Shown in pieces: positions 1 to 9,153 of a stretch of 64,000 nucleotides of DNA; position 1 is the stretch's first letter, and the number at the start of each line of letters is the position of its first letter. The DNA is from Methanosarcina barkeri str. Wiesmoor. GTDB lineage: Archaea; Halobacteriota; Methanosarcinia; Methanosarcinales; Methanosarcinaceae. The notes under the pieces are model-generated. The model made no database searches. It saw only the letters and a list, made by a program, of their open reading frames with translations, and was not told the origin of the DNA. The translations under genes and the position numbers were made by a program. Where the stretch lies: positions 4,588,001 through 4,652,000 of the forward strand of contig NZ_CP009526.1 of assembly GCF_000969985.1 (NCBI RefSeq), written 5' to 3'.

Positions 1-362
1 TCTTCAGTTCCGGAAATCGTACAAACTTCCAGGTTTGCTTCTTTTTTCAACATTTCGAGAAGCTGAACCTTATTGCTTGCATCTCGCGTTGCTGAGGTAG
101 CCACAGCTATGACCTCTTCTGCCCTGTAGGCTCTGGCAAGTTCCATGAACTTTTTACAGACAACAACTGCGCGTTCTATCGCCTTAGGCTGCAGAATCCT
201 GTCTATGAATTCCCCATCCCCGAGTCTGACCGTTTCCTTCTGCTTGGTCAGGGGCAGGTAAGACCCATTGGGATTGATCCGGACCAGAAGAAGCCGGATC
301 GAGTTAGTGCCTATATCGATAAACGCAACAACTCTGCCTTCGGAGATTTTCTCGGGTTCCAT
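1..362 (-). CDS. ppx: Exopolyphosphatase (Ppx/GppA family), N-terminal part only
   Basis: Partial gene running off the left edge; about 120 N-terminal residues are visible from an ATG at 362. The segment FIDIGTNSIRLLLV near residue 14 is the first phosphate-binding motif of the ASKHA-fold Ppx/GppA family, and ATSATRDASN near residue 95 matches the family's second conserved stretch. Family members release phosphate from the ends of inorganic polyphosphate or hydrolyse pppGpp; with ppk on the same strand 4 kb away, polyphosphate turnover is the likelier role. A TATA-like stretch near 495-520 on the minus strand could be its promoter, which would give a leader of about 100 nt. The active-site C-terminal part is outside the window. 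Confidence 0.9.
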   Translation of the reverse strand, partial: MEPEKISEGRVVAFIDIGTNSIRLLLVRINPNGSYLPLTKQKETVRLGDGEFIDRILQPKAIERAVVVCKKFMELARAYRAEEVIAVATSATRDASNKVQLLEMLKKEANLEVCTISGTE

Positions 363-468
363 TATTACCACCTGAAAGCCCTGTCTTTCGTTTTTCTCGA
401 AGGAGTCGAGAAACTCAAAATAAGCTTCGCAATAATAGTTCATATTTTTATTCTATTTTAGATTATTT

Positions 469-943
469 GGCAGTGTGCCGAAAGTTTGCAATCGTTATTA
501 TTTTTATATATATTTTCCCCATAGATGGGATAGTTTGACTATTTATACACTTGATAAAGAAAGAGTATTAAGAGAGATCTTTTTCAGGCTTTTACTGCAT
601 TTTAGTAATTGGGAAAATTAAGCCGTCGGTTATTGAAAAAACACATATATGTGTAAATTTAAAATGATTTTTGTATTTCGTGACGAAGTAGTAAGCATGA
701 ACCCCAGTATTCATATAAATTAGATACAATTTAAGTTTATAGACACATTAAGGCTGCAAAAATTTAGTTTTTAGTTTTGTCATAGTTTTGTCATTTTGTT
801 GTTTTTGGGCAGTGTGTCGGATTTTCATTAAAACCATAAATTTCGAGAAGTTATAATGTAGCAATTCCATGTTGGGAGGTCAATTTTCCCATTGTACGTA
901 AAAACTTGACTTTAAATTTACAGAAAATTTGCGACACTGCCAC
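469..943. repeat. Inverted GGCAGTGT motif pair bounding a gene-free stretch
   Basis: The word GGCAGTGTGCCGAAAGTTT begins at 469. Its imperfect inverse, GGCAGTGTCGCAAATTT read on the minus strand from 943, sits just before the start of the surface-protein gene. A third copy, GGCAGTGTGTCGG, lies at 808 in direct orientation. The interior is AT-rich with no credible gene. The outer pair looks like degenerate terminal inverted repeats of a small non-autonomous element, but I see no clear target-site duplication, so a shared regulatory site is also possible. Confidence 0.35.
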
Positions 944-961
944 GGGAGGAGGACAATTAAA

Positions 962-2857
962 ATGACAGCTCATTTTTTAAATTCTTTAATTTCTGTATTA
1001 TTGACGATAGTAATAATTCCGGGATTAATACCCTGTATAGTATCTGCTGCAGATGAACAGTTTGCAGATGGCGGAAATTCGACAAATAGTACGCTGACCC
1101 CCAACCTTATATTAGAAGACCTCTCCACTGACCCTGAATCTCCAAAGCCTGATAGCAAAGCCGTTATTAATTCATTTGTTAAGAACGTAGGAAATGAAAC
1201 CTCAGAACCAACGAATATAATATATATAATTGGTGAAACCGAGGAAAAAGAAGAAGTCCCGGCAATAGAGGCTGGATCAGAAAAATTAATTTCCTACACT
1301 TGGACAACTCCTGACACGGAAGAAACAGTAACAATAAAGGCTTCTTTAGAAAACATAGAGAATAGTGAGAAAGAAATTACTGTGAAAATAGTACAGGAGT
1401 CACTTCCGGATCTGATAGTTGAAGACCTGTATCCAGAATCATCAACACAACCCGAAGCCGGAGAAACTTTGAACTTTACCCTGAAAATAAAGAATGTAGG
1501 AGAGGCAACTGCCAATAATAGTACTGCAAAATACAGTAGTGACGGAACTTCAGGAGAAATCTCTATCCCTGAACTTTCAGCAGGGACAAGTACAAGTGCA
1601 GAATTTTCACTGATTCCTGGAAATGAAGAGAACATGAGTGTAACAGCGGTCGCAGATTCTGGGAATACCATTAGTGAAAGTGATGAAGACAATAATGAAA
1701 TGTCAAAAACCATAAGTGTAAAACGTAAGCTTCCTGACCTGAAAATAGAATCGATTTCCCTGAGCCCTGAAAAACCGCATCCCGGGGAGAATATAACCTT
1801 TACGGCAACAGTGAAGAATAATGGTTCTGCAGCTGCAGAGAACAGCGAAATTAAGTATGATATCAAGGGAAACAATGAAAGTTATACGGGAGTTACACCG
1901 CTACCAGCTCTTGCAGCAGGCGAAACCGGAACAGGGACTTTTTTCTGGACTCCTGGAAACGAAGGGCAAATTGAAGTAAAAACAACTGTGGACACGGGAA
2001 GCGTTGTGTCTGAAAGTAATGAAACCAATAATGAGTTCACAAAAACCGCAACCATATATAAAGAAACAGTTTCAAGCGATGACGGGGGAAGCGGAAGTTC
2101 AGGGTCTTCCGGCAGCGACTCAGGAAGTAAGAGTTTAGGATCCTCCAGTAGCAGTTCAGGAGGCGCCAGCCTTTCTAAAGAACCGGTAAGCAATGTAGAT
2201 GCCAAGGAGCTTTCCACCAGGAACGTTCAAAGTGGTTATCATATCAAGTTCGATTTTCTGGAAGGTGTTACATGCATTACATATATCGAATTTGACTCAA
2301 TAAAGACATTAAAGAGGACAATTACAACTGTAGAAGTCCTTAAAGATAAATCTGCTTTTGTCTCAGAAGTCCCTCCTGGTAATATATATAAATACGTGAA
2401 TATATGGGTAGGAAATTATGGGACAGGAGTCGCTAATTATTGTGAAAATGGGGTTATAGAGTTCAAAGTTGAAAAACCATGGTTTGAAGAAAATAATATT
2501 AATCAGTCCCAGATAACCCTTCAATGGCACAATGAAAGCTGGGAGCCCCTAAATACCGAAAAAGTTAAAGAAGATACAAATTATGTTTATTTTAAATCGA
2601 AAACACCTGGTTTCTCCTGCTTTGCAATAACCAGTAATTCCATAGATGGGGAAAACGTATCTGTAGCCAGTGGACTAGCAGAAGAGGAAGCTTTGATAAA
2701 CTGGGACAGTGAAGCAAAAACAAGTATCCACAACGAAAGCGCAGAGAAGGATGGCGAAACCAAAGACCCTATGAGAAAAGCCAAAATACTTATAGCAATT
2801 TCTCTGCCCCTGTTCTTGATTCTTGTAGAGTACTTTGTGATGAAGAAAAAGATCTAA
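962..2857 (+). CDS. Secreted CARDB-repeat surface protein with PGF-pre-PGF-type domain and C-terminal anchor
   Basis: About 631 residues. The ATG at 962 is chosen because GGAGGAGG at 945-952 lies 9 nt upstream; a frame-compatible start 11 codons earlier has no such site. A hydrophobic signal peptide occupies roughly the first 30 residues. Three tandem beta-sandwich repeats follow (starting near LEDLSTDPESPKP, LPDLIVEDLYPESS and LPDLKIESISLSPEKP), typical of CARDB domains: NVG/NNG turns and SESNETNNE ends. A Gly/Ser linker comes next, then a domain resembling the archaeal PGF-pre-PGF module (YIEFDSIKTLKRT through GFSCFAIT). The C-terminus is one membrane helix ending MKKKI. It is probably an envelope adhesion or S-layer-associated protein; the ligand cannot be read from sequence. 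Confidence 0.85.
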   Translation: MTAHFLNSLISVLLTIVIIPGLIPCIVSAADEQFADGGNSTNSTLTPNLILEDLSTDPESPKPDSKAVINSFVKNVGNETSEPTNIIYIIGETEEKEEVPAIEAGSEKLISYTWTTPDTEETVTIKASLENIENSEKEITVKIVQESLPDLIVEDLYPESSTQPEAGETLNFTLKIKNVGEATANNSTAKYSSDGTSGEISIPELSAGTSTSAEFSLIPGNEENMSVTAVADSGNTISESDEDNNEMSKTISVKRKLPDLKIESISLSPEKPHPGENITFTATVKNNGSAAAENSEIKYDIKGNNESYTGVTPLPALAAGETGTGTFFWTPGNEGQIEVKTTVDTGSVVSESNETNNEFTKTATIYKETVSSDDGGSGSSGSSGSDSGSKSLGSSSSSSGGASLSKEPVSNVDAKELSTRNVQSGYHIKFDFLEGVTCITYIEFDSIKTLKRTITTVEVLKDKSAFVSEVPPGNIYKYVNIWVGNYGTGVANYCENGVIEFKVEKPWFEENNINQSQITLQWHNESWEPLNTEKVKEDTNYVYFKSKTPGFSCFAITSNSIDGENVSVASGLAEEEALINWDSEAKTSIHNESAEKDGETKDPMRKAKILIAISLPLFLILVEYFVMKKKI

Positions 2858-3009
2858 AAAACTTTTTCTTTAGAATTTTATTTTGAAATTGTGCGTGAAT
2901 TGTTGAAATCCATAAACAGAAGACTAATTTTAGAATCGAATAAAATGTTGGGAGATGTACTTGCTTTTTAGGAATTGATCAGTGACTCAAAAAACCAGAT
3001 AAAGAGTGA

Positions 3010-3137
3010 AGTTATCCCAAAACTTGAAATTTGCTTCTTGGACCTTGTATTTTGAATAATCAATCAAGCTCATGGTCATGAAAATAATTATGAAAATTCC
3101 CAATGATTAAGAGTAAAGTGGCTTTTGGGATAGGCTC
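3010..3137. mobile_element. MITE-like element, copy 1
   Basis: A stretch of about 128 bp begins TTATCCCAAAACTTGAAATT (from 3012) and ends GCTTTTGGGATAGGCTC (to 3137), so its ends are inverted repeats of the form ATCCCAAAA/TTTTGGGAT. It carries no gene. A second copy with the same ends and similar interior lies at 60561-60690. The paired structure, size and lack of coding capacity fit a non-autonomous miniature element mobilised by a transposase encoded elsewhere. Confidence 0.6.
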
Positions 3138-3183
3138 AAGTAACAAAAAATAAAAAGAAGGCTTATCATTTTCAGCCTGCCTT

Positions 3184-3347
3184 AAAGATTAAATCCCAGC
3201 TTCTGCGATTCTCAAGCATCCATACCTAAGAGTCCAGTTTTTCTCTTCAGGCTCTCTTCAGGCTGCGGGTAGATTCTTTCAGTCCTGCCGTTAGGAGGCA
3301 GAAGGGTAGATTCTTTCAGTCTTGCCATTAGGAGGCAGAAAAGTAGA
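3184..3347 (-). pseudogene. Duplicated 3' fragment of ppk
   Basis: Read on the minus strand, this stretch is closely similar to the last ~45 codons of the intact ppk at 4272-6467, including NGKTERIYP and the NSRSWDL-like tail region. It has been rearranged: the part encoding LLPPNG(K/R)TERIYP is present twice in tandem, CTCTTCAGG is duplicated, and the tail is frameshifted with an in-frame stop. It cannot encode a functional enzyme. It has the same orientation as ppk, so the cytochrome-b5-like gene at 3701 sits between two directly repeated ppk 3' ends. Confidence 0.8.
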
Positions 3348-3700
3348 TTATGTTATTTTTTTCCTTCGAGAACCGTAATTCATCAAATGTAAAAAACAAA
3401 CGAAACACATAGTACGACTCTGTAGAAAATTTTTTGTTGTTGTTAGAAATCTTTAATTAAGCTTTATTTCAAGATTAACTGAATTATAAAGCTTAAGCAA
3501 ACTGTTTTTATTACCTCTATTCGGTAAGTATGTTTATCTCTTTTTTAGACGATTAACACTCTAGGCTTAGAAGTCAATCAGCTAACTGGAATAATATATA
3601 ACAACTTAACAAATATTTAGATATAAACTACATGAATCAAGGTCAGGAACAAATTGAGGTCAGGAACAAATACAGTATCAGATGCTGGATGGGTAAAATA

Positions 3701-4099
3701 ATGAGAAAAAAACTAATTATATTGATAGTTTTGTTTTGCATGTTCCTCGCAACAGGATGCGTGGGAAATAAACTGGCAACTCCAGAAAAGGCTGGAACCC
3801 AAGATGATGCAGATACTCCAAATGGAGAAGAGGCAACTGAAACACAGAATTTGACAGAGAAAACAGAAATAAAAGAATATACACTTGAAGAACTTGCAAA
3901 GTATGACGGTACAAATGAAACGATATACGTTGCTTATCAAGGTCAGGTATATGATGTCTCATCTGATAGTTATCTTTGGAAAGATGGCAATCATGAAGGA
4001 TGTCCTGCAGGGAAAGATATAACCGAAGAATTGGACAGGACACCACATGGGGCTGAAATATTAAAGAAATATCCAGTTGTCGGGACTCTGAAAGAATAA
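3701..4099 (+). CDS. Lipoprotein with cytochrome b5-like heme/steroid-binding domain
   Basis: 132 residues from the ATG at 3701; two earlier in-frame ATGs (3632, 3689) would place charged residues before the signal peptide. MRKKLIILIVLFCMFLATGC is a lipoprotein signal with the acceptor Cys at residue 20. After an acidic Thr/Glu-rich linker, the region from EYTLEELAKYDG to YPVVGTLKE matches the short prokaryotic cytochrome-b5-like domain: Y(V)AYQGQVYDVS, then HEGCPAGKDITEEL with a candidate heme-ligand His, then HGAEILKKYPVVG. It is likely an extracytoplasmic membrane-anchored heme or small hydrophobic ligand binder. It has no operon partners and lies between ppk-derived repeats. Confidence 0.85.
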   Translation: MRKKLIILIVLFCMFLATGCVGNKLATPEKAGTQDDADTPNGEEATETQNLTEKTEIKEYTLEELAKYDGTNETIYVAYQGQVYDVSSDSYLWKDGNHEGCPAGKDITEELDRTPHGAEILKKYPVVGTLKE

Positions 4100-4271
4100 T
4101 ATAAAACTATGATAACTTTATAATAACTTTTTACGCATATTCGTTAAATTTTTTTGTTTCATACTATAACTTTTTGCCTATATGTCAGTAAACACAATTG
4201 GCACATTACCTAGGAAGATAAGTAAAAAAGGTAAAAGAAATAAGGGAAAGCGAAAAGAAGAATTCCCATAT

Positions 4272-6467
4272 TCAGTCTTTCTTATAGCTTAAATCCCAGC
4301 TTCTGCTATTTTCAAGCATCCATAACTGAGAATCCAGTTCTTCTTCTTCGGGCTGCGGGTAGATTCTCTCAGTCTTGCCATTAGGAAGCAGCAGGCGAGC
4401 TTTTACGTTATCTTTGAGGTGAACGCCAAGGATTACATCTCTCAAGACAGGAATATATTCGGAAGATACCGGAAAGAGGATTTCTACCCTGTTGTCCAGG
4501 TTGCGCGGCATGAGATCTGCACTTCCCATAAGGATCTCTTCTTTTCCACCATTCCTGAAATAATATATCCTGGAATGTTCGAGAAAACGGCCAACTATCG
4601 AGGTAACCCTGATATTTTCACTGAGCCCAATAATACCTGGCCTGAGACAGCAGATTCCTCGGACAAGAAGATCTACCTTCACTCCAGCCTGAGAAGCCCT
4701 GTAAAGTTCCCGGATACACTGGTAGTCCACAAGGGAGTTCGTCTTGAAGATCAGGTGTCCGTTACCACACTTTTCGTGAAGGTCGATTTCACGCCTGATA
4801 CGCTCTAAAATCTGATGTCTTAGAGTCTGGGGGGCTACAAGGAGTTTGATATAATGATCTTTTCGCGAATATCCGGTAAGGGCATTAAAAAGGTCAGAGA
4901 CGTCCTTACCTATGCATGGATCACTTGTCAGATATCCCATATCGGTATACAGTTTTCCTGTGACTGCGTTATAGTTACCTGTACTCATGTGCACATAATA
5001 CCTGATACCTTCTTTTTCAGCTCTGACAACCAGGCACATTTTGGCATGAATCTTACGCCCCGGGAAGCCGTAAGCTACATGGACCCCTTTGCGCTCAAGC
5101 TCTTTTGCCCATCCGATATTGTTTTCCTCATCGAAACGAGCTTTAAGCTCAACCAGGACCGCTACCTGCTTTCTCCGGTCCGCAGCCTTCATAAGGGCCT
5201 GAACAATTCTGGAATTGTCATCCACCCTGTACAGAGTCATTTTGATTGCCAGAACATCAGGATCGTCGGCAGATTCTTCCACAAAATCAATTACCGATTC
5301 GAAACTGTCATAGGGATGATAGAGAAGAATATCTCGTTTTGTCAGAGTTGCAAAAATTTTCTCCCTGTTTGCTAGCTGAGAATGTTTTTTCGGCTCGAAG
5401 GGTTCGTACTTAAGGTCAGGACGGTTGATCTTTGCAAGTTTGATTAGATTTGAAAGCCCCAGCGGAGCTGCAGACCTGAACATAAGAGAAGGGGAAAGTT
5501 CCAGGTTCTTAAGAAGAATATCCGAGACTTTTGCTGGCATTGTATAGTCGGTCTCAAGTCTGACAACCGACCCGAAATAGTTCCTGCCGACTCTCTGTTT
5601 TACAGCGGTCAGAAGGTCTTTGTCTCCATCCTCATCAAACCCAAGGTCTGCATCGCGTGTGATTCTGAAAGGATAAGCTCCAAGGATGCGCTGTCCGGGA
5701 AATAGGAGGTCAAGATTTGCAGCGATAAGCTGTTCAAGCCAGACAAAACGCCCTTTTTTCAACTCCTCCAGACTGGAAGTTATTTTCTCCTGGTCTCCTT
5801 CAGGAACAACAATTAGTCGCATAAACATTGGAGGGATCTTGACTCTGGCAAAACGTTCCCCGTAGTCCGGATCATCAATTAATACCGCAAGGTTAAGGCT
5901 GAGGTTGGAGATATGAGGGAAAGGATGCCCTGAATCAAAACCCAGAGGAGTAAGCAAAGGGAAAATGTTTCTCTCGAAATAGTTTCTCAACTTATCTCTT
6001 TCCTTCTTAGAAAGCTCAAAGTAATTAAGGACTTTAATTCCTTCTTTCCTGAGAGCAGGCTCAAGCATTTCATTCCAGCAACTGTCATTGAGAGGAAGCT
6101 GACTGAGAAGCTCTTCCCGGATGACGCGAAGCTGTTCCTGTGCGGTTTCATCTGTCCGGTCCTCTTTCATAGCCTCCACTATTCTTTTCTGGACACCTGA
6201 AACCCTGACCATGAAAAATTCATCAAGATTACTTCCAAAGATCGAAAGAAACTTGACTCTTTCCAGCAGAGGATTGCGATCATCAAAAGCCTCTTCGAGT
6301 ACCCTGTCATTGAACTGAAGCCAGCTGTACTCGCGGTCCGTATATAAACATGGATCGCTTAGTTCAGGCATACCGGAAACTTCTACCCGAGTTCCTTCAA
6401 CATTATCCATAATCAGTCTATCAAAATCTGCACACTGAATGGGGAAGTTCCGCTCCATTGCTATCAC
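4272..6467 (-). CDS. ppk: Polyphosphate kinase 1
   Basis: 731 residues, normal length for PPK1, which reversibly transfers the ATP gamma-phosphate to polyphosphate. The N-domain signature SNLDEFFMVRVSG lies near residue 80. In the catalytic C-domains, GRKIHAKMCLVV (near residue 470) carries the His expected to be autophosphorylated, and YVHMSTGNYN follows with the second conserved His. The last region holds LMGSADLMPRNLDNRVE. The reading frame opens with GTG at 6467, with AGGT five bases upstream; ATG at 6458 is an alternative. A damaged copy of its 3' end lies at 3184-3347. With ppx upstream on the same strand, it suggests polyphosphate storage and turnover. Confidence 0.95.
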   Translation of the reverse strand: MIAMERNFPIQCADFDRLIMDNVEGTRVEVSGMPELSDPCLYTDREYSWLQFNDRVLEEAFDDRNPLLERVKFLSIFGSNLDEFFMVRVSGVQKRIVEAMKEDRTDETAQEQLRVIREELLSQLPLNDSCWNEMLEPALRKEGIKVLNYFELSKKERDKLRNYFERNIFPLLTPLGFDSGHPFPHISNLSLNLAVLIDDPDYGERFARVKIPPMFMRLIVVPEGDQEKITSSLEELKKGRFVWLEQLIAANLDLLFPGQRILGAYPFRITRDADLGFDEDGDKDLLTAVKQRVGRNYFGSVVRLETDYTMPAKVSDILLKNLELSPSLMFRSAAPLGLSNLIKLAKINRPDLKYEPFEPKKHSQLANREKIFATLTKRDILLYHPYDSFESVIDFVEESADDPDVLAIKMTLYRVDDNSRIVQALMKAADRRKQVAVLVELKARFDEENNIGWAKELERKGVHVAYGFPGRKIHAKMCLVVRAEKEGIRYYVHMSTGNYNAVTGKLYTDMGYLTSDPCIGKDVSDLFNALTGYSRKDHYIKLLVAPQTLRHQILERIRREIDLHEKCGNGHLIFKTNSLVDYQCIRELYRASQAGVKVDLLVRGICCLRPGIIGLSENIRVTSIVGRFLEHSRIYYFRNGGKEEILMGSADLMPRNLDNRVEILFPVSSEYIPVLRDVILGVHLKDNVKARLLLPNGKTERIYPQPEEEELDSQLWMLENSRSWDLSYKKD

Positions 6468-7343
6468 GCGTGACCTGGGTTTTGCACTTATTCAGACTCG
6501 TCTTTAAAAATAATAAAAGATCTGAAGATAGGATCTCTGTAGATCTTATATTCAATCTCATTACCTGATTGTCGCCCGGCTTTACTGGGTTGAAAAGAAG
6601 ATATCCCTCGGGTTCACTCAAACAACTTAACAAATTAGCCTTAGAGAAATTTTTCCTTGACAACATCAACCCTGTTAGCCGATTAGAGTTTTGAATCCTT
6701 TGCATAGGGGGTAGCGCAATCTCCTTATTAAGTTATCGGACATGCATTGACACCAAAACATATATAAACTTTTGCATCGGCTGGATTTAAAGAACCAACG
6801 GAATCTCCACCAACACACTACTATTTATTAGTATATAGAACTAAAGATTTATAATATTATCTCTTGAAGCCAGTAGTTCCAATTTATTATAGTTCCGCAT
6901 GACAAATCTCATTCATTTATAATTTTTACTTTAATAGTTCATGAGAAATGTCTTCATTTCATCGATTGCTAGCTTAGAATTCCTAATTATGTCTAAAGAG
7001 CAGAAAGAATATCCCCATGTAGTTTCATTCTTTGGTTTTATTCTCCTTATAAATGAACTCTTATAAATGAAGTGTCTCTGCGTTCATAAAATGGAATGCA
7101 GTGAAAATCAATAGCAATATAGTGAACCTTGTTTTCTAATGTAATTAATACCCTAATAGGGCATTTCGGGCACAGGTTCCGTGGTCCAGTAAATTATATA
7201 TACCGGTTCTTCTGTAGAACAGAGAATATCTGGATTTCAACAATTACAAAATAATGGATCAGATGTTTTGTATCGCAAGTTATTATTACTCAGAGTTAGT
7301 ATTATTTGATTACTTGTGTAAGCAGGTAAAGAAGGAAAGTTAT
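6468..7343. other. Gene-free AT-rich interval
   Basis: No convincing gene. A TATA-like CATATATAAAC near 6760 could serve ppk on the minus strand. The small open frame overlapping the ppk 5' end (6421-6705, minus) has no ribosome site or recognisable family and is not accepted. The 3' part, just before 7344, supplies the ribosome-binding site of the next gene. Confidence 0.5.
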
Positions 7344-7646
7344 ATGCACCTTAGTCTGGAACCGATTGGCATTATTACAAAGGTTGCAAATAAGTCGGAA
7401 ATTTTGATTTATTCTGATTTTGAACAGGTTATACGAAATATCGTGTCCAAAATAGGAGAAGGGGCTGAGAAAGGGCAGAAGCTCCTGGTCGTCCATAAAA
7501 ACAACAACCAGAAACAGGTAGATGGTCACCAGGTCCAGGTCACGAAAGCGACTTTACTGGAAAGAAAAGGTAATTTGCTAACAATATCCAAAATAGAAGC
7601 AAATGAAGATTCAGTAATCGATGTCCGACTTGACCTTACCGCTTGA
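7344..7646 (+). CDS. Small protein resembling a shortened TrmO (tRNA m6t6A methyltransferase) fold
   Basis: 100 residues from the ATG at 7344, chosen because AAGGAAAG lies just upstream. The N-terminus EPIGIITKVANKSEILIYSDFE resembles the start of the TrmO/UPF0066 domain, and the C-terminal KATLLERKGNLLTISKI...VIDVRLDL resembles that family's 'Ll-i-GN-L-v-GID-ld-tPvlDIKPY' strand pair. The middle of normal TrmO, with its conserved His, Arg and Pro motifs that bind SAM, is missing and replaced by a short Lys/Asn/Gln loop. Methyltransferase activity is therefore doubtful; it may be a divergent scaffold protein or a decayed relative. The homology is my reading of weak similarity. Confidence 0.6.
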   Translation: MHLSLEPIGIITKVANKSEILIYSDFEQVIRNIVSKIGEGAEKGQKLLVVHKNNNQKQVDGHQVQVTKATLLERKGNLLTISKIEANEDSVIDVRLDLTA

Positions 7647-7765
7647 TTTTCTTAGGTGTCTTTAGGAACTATAAAGCTATTAAGTTTCTCGTCTCTTTTG
7701 TGTCCTCTTCATGTTTGAGTGGAAATACCTTAATTTCCACTCAATGAGCTTTTTTACCTGATTAT

Positions 7766-8388
7766 TTAGGCCATAGATGGCATCTCAAATTTGTTGGCTA
7801 CTCTATTACATATGTACTGATATGCACTTACTTCCAGTTTCTTTGCCGTCTGAACAATCGTCATAAATGTGTCATTTGCCTTTGTTACTTCCTCTGTTAT
7901 GGTTTGAAGGCTCACATCTCTTTTTCTGACCTTTGCTCTTGCTGCCAATTCAGCTGCATTGTTATGCAGCGGAATCTCTGGCAAAACCAGTACCTTCTAT
8001 AAATGTTCATTTTTCTCTTTCGTCTTAGATTCTTTAATCCAGCTGTTCATATCCTGTTTTAGTAAAAAACAACTTATCAAACTTAATGGATAATTGCTCC
8101 GCTACCTCTGAATCTGGGTTTATTCAAAACTCACAAAGTTCACCATAAAAGTCCAGTACATATCCATAAAAGCTTCCAGCTTTTCACTATGATAAGGAAC
8201 TATTGGCCATAATCTCTTGTAGTTTCTCCCATCATGAATCCAACAAAGAGCATGCCAACAAAGAGCATGATGAGATTTAATTTTCCGGAAGTGAAGTGCA
8301 TCATCACTCAAAAGTGCGGTAACCACAGGTATGTCTGTACATTGATGATAAGCTGTAATTGCACAGATTTCAAGAACCTTCTTCTTAG
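7766..8388 (-). pseudogene. Degenerate IS66-like DDE transposase (C-terminal half)
   Basis: Read on the minus strand, coding similarity can be followed from 8388 (KVLEICAITAYH) through VVTALLSDDALHF and ALCWIHDGRNYKRL to EIPLHNNAAELAARAKVRKRDVS and the C-terminus at 7766. Frameshifts and stops between about 7985 and 8120 break the frame, and the N-terminal half is absent. The NNAAE..AR box resembles the last part of DDE_Tnp_IS66 domains, so I call it IS66-like; the exact family is uncertain. A perfect 15-bp tandem duplication (CCAACAAAGAGCATG, near 8242) makes HALCW appear twice. No intact element ends are visible. Confidence 0.75.
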
Positions 8389-8500
8389 TAGTTAGGACTT
8401 ACGCACTTGAAGTTTCAAAAACTTTATTTCATTAGAAATATAATTATCTGATATTAATCCCCAAAAATGTACGGAGTTATGGACATAAACCCACCCAAGT

Positions 8501-8764
8501 GAAGAGCACGACAAATTTATCCGTCAAATATTCGAGGTCAAAAGAATAGGAATATTCGAGCCTTTTGCGAGGAGAGAGGAAAGAGAAAATAGCAGTCTTG
8601 ATAGGCTTGTGGTGTTCGAAGAGGGGCAGAAAACTTTCGATAATTATATGGATCTGAAGTTTTATCTGGAAGACTTATTTGGACGGGAAGTTTATCTTGT
8701 TACCTAAAAGACACTCAAGCCACAGTTAAAAGACATCATTATGAAGGATATCGTGTATGCCTGA
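8501..8764 (+). pseudogene. Broken MNT-type minimal nucleotidyltransferase (antitoxin of a HEPN/MNT pair)
   Basis: The frame from 8501 reads EEHDKFIRQIFEVKRIGIFE, then PFARREERENSSLDRLVVFE, then a well-preserved C-terminal half (FDNYMDLKFYLEDLFGREVYLVT), a premature TAA at 8705 and a further in-frame tail to a TGA at 8762. In active MNT proteins the active site is GSFARG followed about ten residues later by DxD; here GS is EP and the second Asp is Arg. With no start codon and an internal stop, this is a dead gene. In intact systems this protein AMPylates the partner HEPN toxin. Confidence 0.8.
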
Positions 8765-8788
8765 AAAAATTTCTACTTTTTATTTTGA

Positions 8789-9153
8789 GGCATCCTCAAA
8801 TCGATTGAAAAAATTAGGAGATATCTGGGCAAGGCTTCTTTTTATGAGTTTCTGAAAAACGAAATGTTAATAGACTCAGTAATCCGAAATCTTGAGATAA
8901 TAGGAGCAGCTACTGCATATGTTCCTCCTGAAACCCACATCGAGTATCCGGAAATTGAGTGGAAAAAGGTGTGGGCTTGAGAAATATCTTAATTCACAAT
9001 TACTCTGGAGTTGAACTTGAGATTGTCTGGGATATAATAAAAAATAGACTTGACTCATTATTAGAAGCAAAAGTAAGGCAGGCTTTTAATGAAGAAGAAG
9101 TACATTACGAAGGGATAGTCTTGCAGGAAATTTGGAAAAATAATCAGCTATAG
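8789..9153 (+). pseudogene. Frameshifted HEPN (DUF86/HepT-like) toxin remnant
   Basis: From 8789 one frame reads GILKSIEKIRRYLGKASFYE through IDSVIRNLEIIGAATAYVPP and EYPEIEWKKV, then stops. Near 8970 the similarity shifts to another frame and continues GLRNILIHNYSGVELEIVWD to a stop at 9153. RNILIHNY is the RX4HXY active-site motif of HEPN ribonucleases and is intact, but it lies in the second frame. No start codon is left at the 5' end. Its position right after the MNT remnant is the normal order of the HEPN/MNT module, so the whole cassette has decayed together. Confidence 0.8.

Noticed and set aside
4854-5375. Plus-strand frame of 173 residues inside ppk
   Set aside because: Antisense shadow of a clearly real gene.
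6421-6705. Minus-strand frame of 94 residues upstream of ppk
   Set aside because: Overlaps the ppk start, has no ribosome site and no recognisable sequence.
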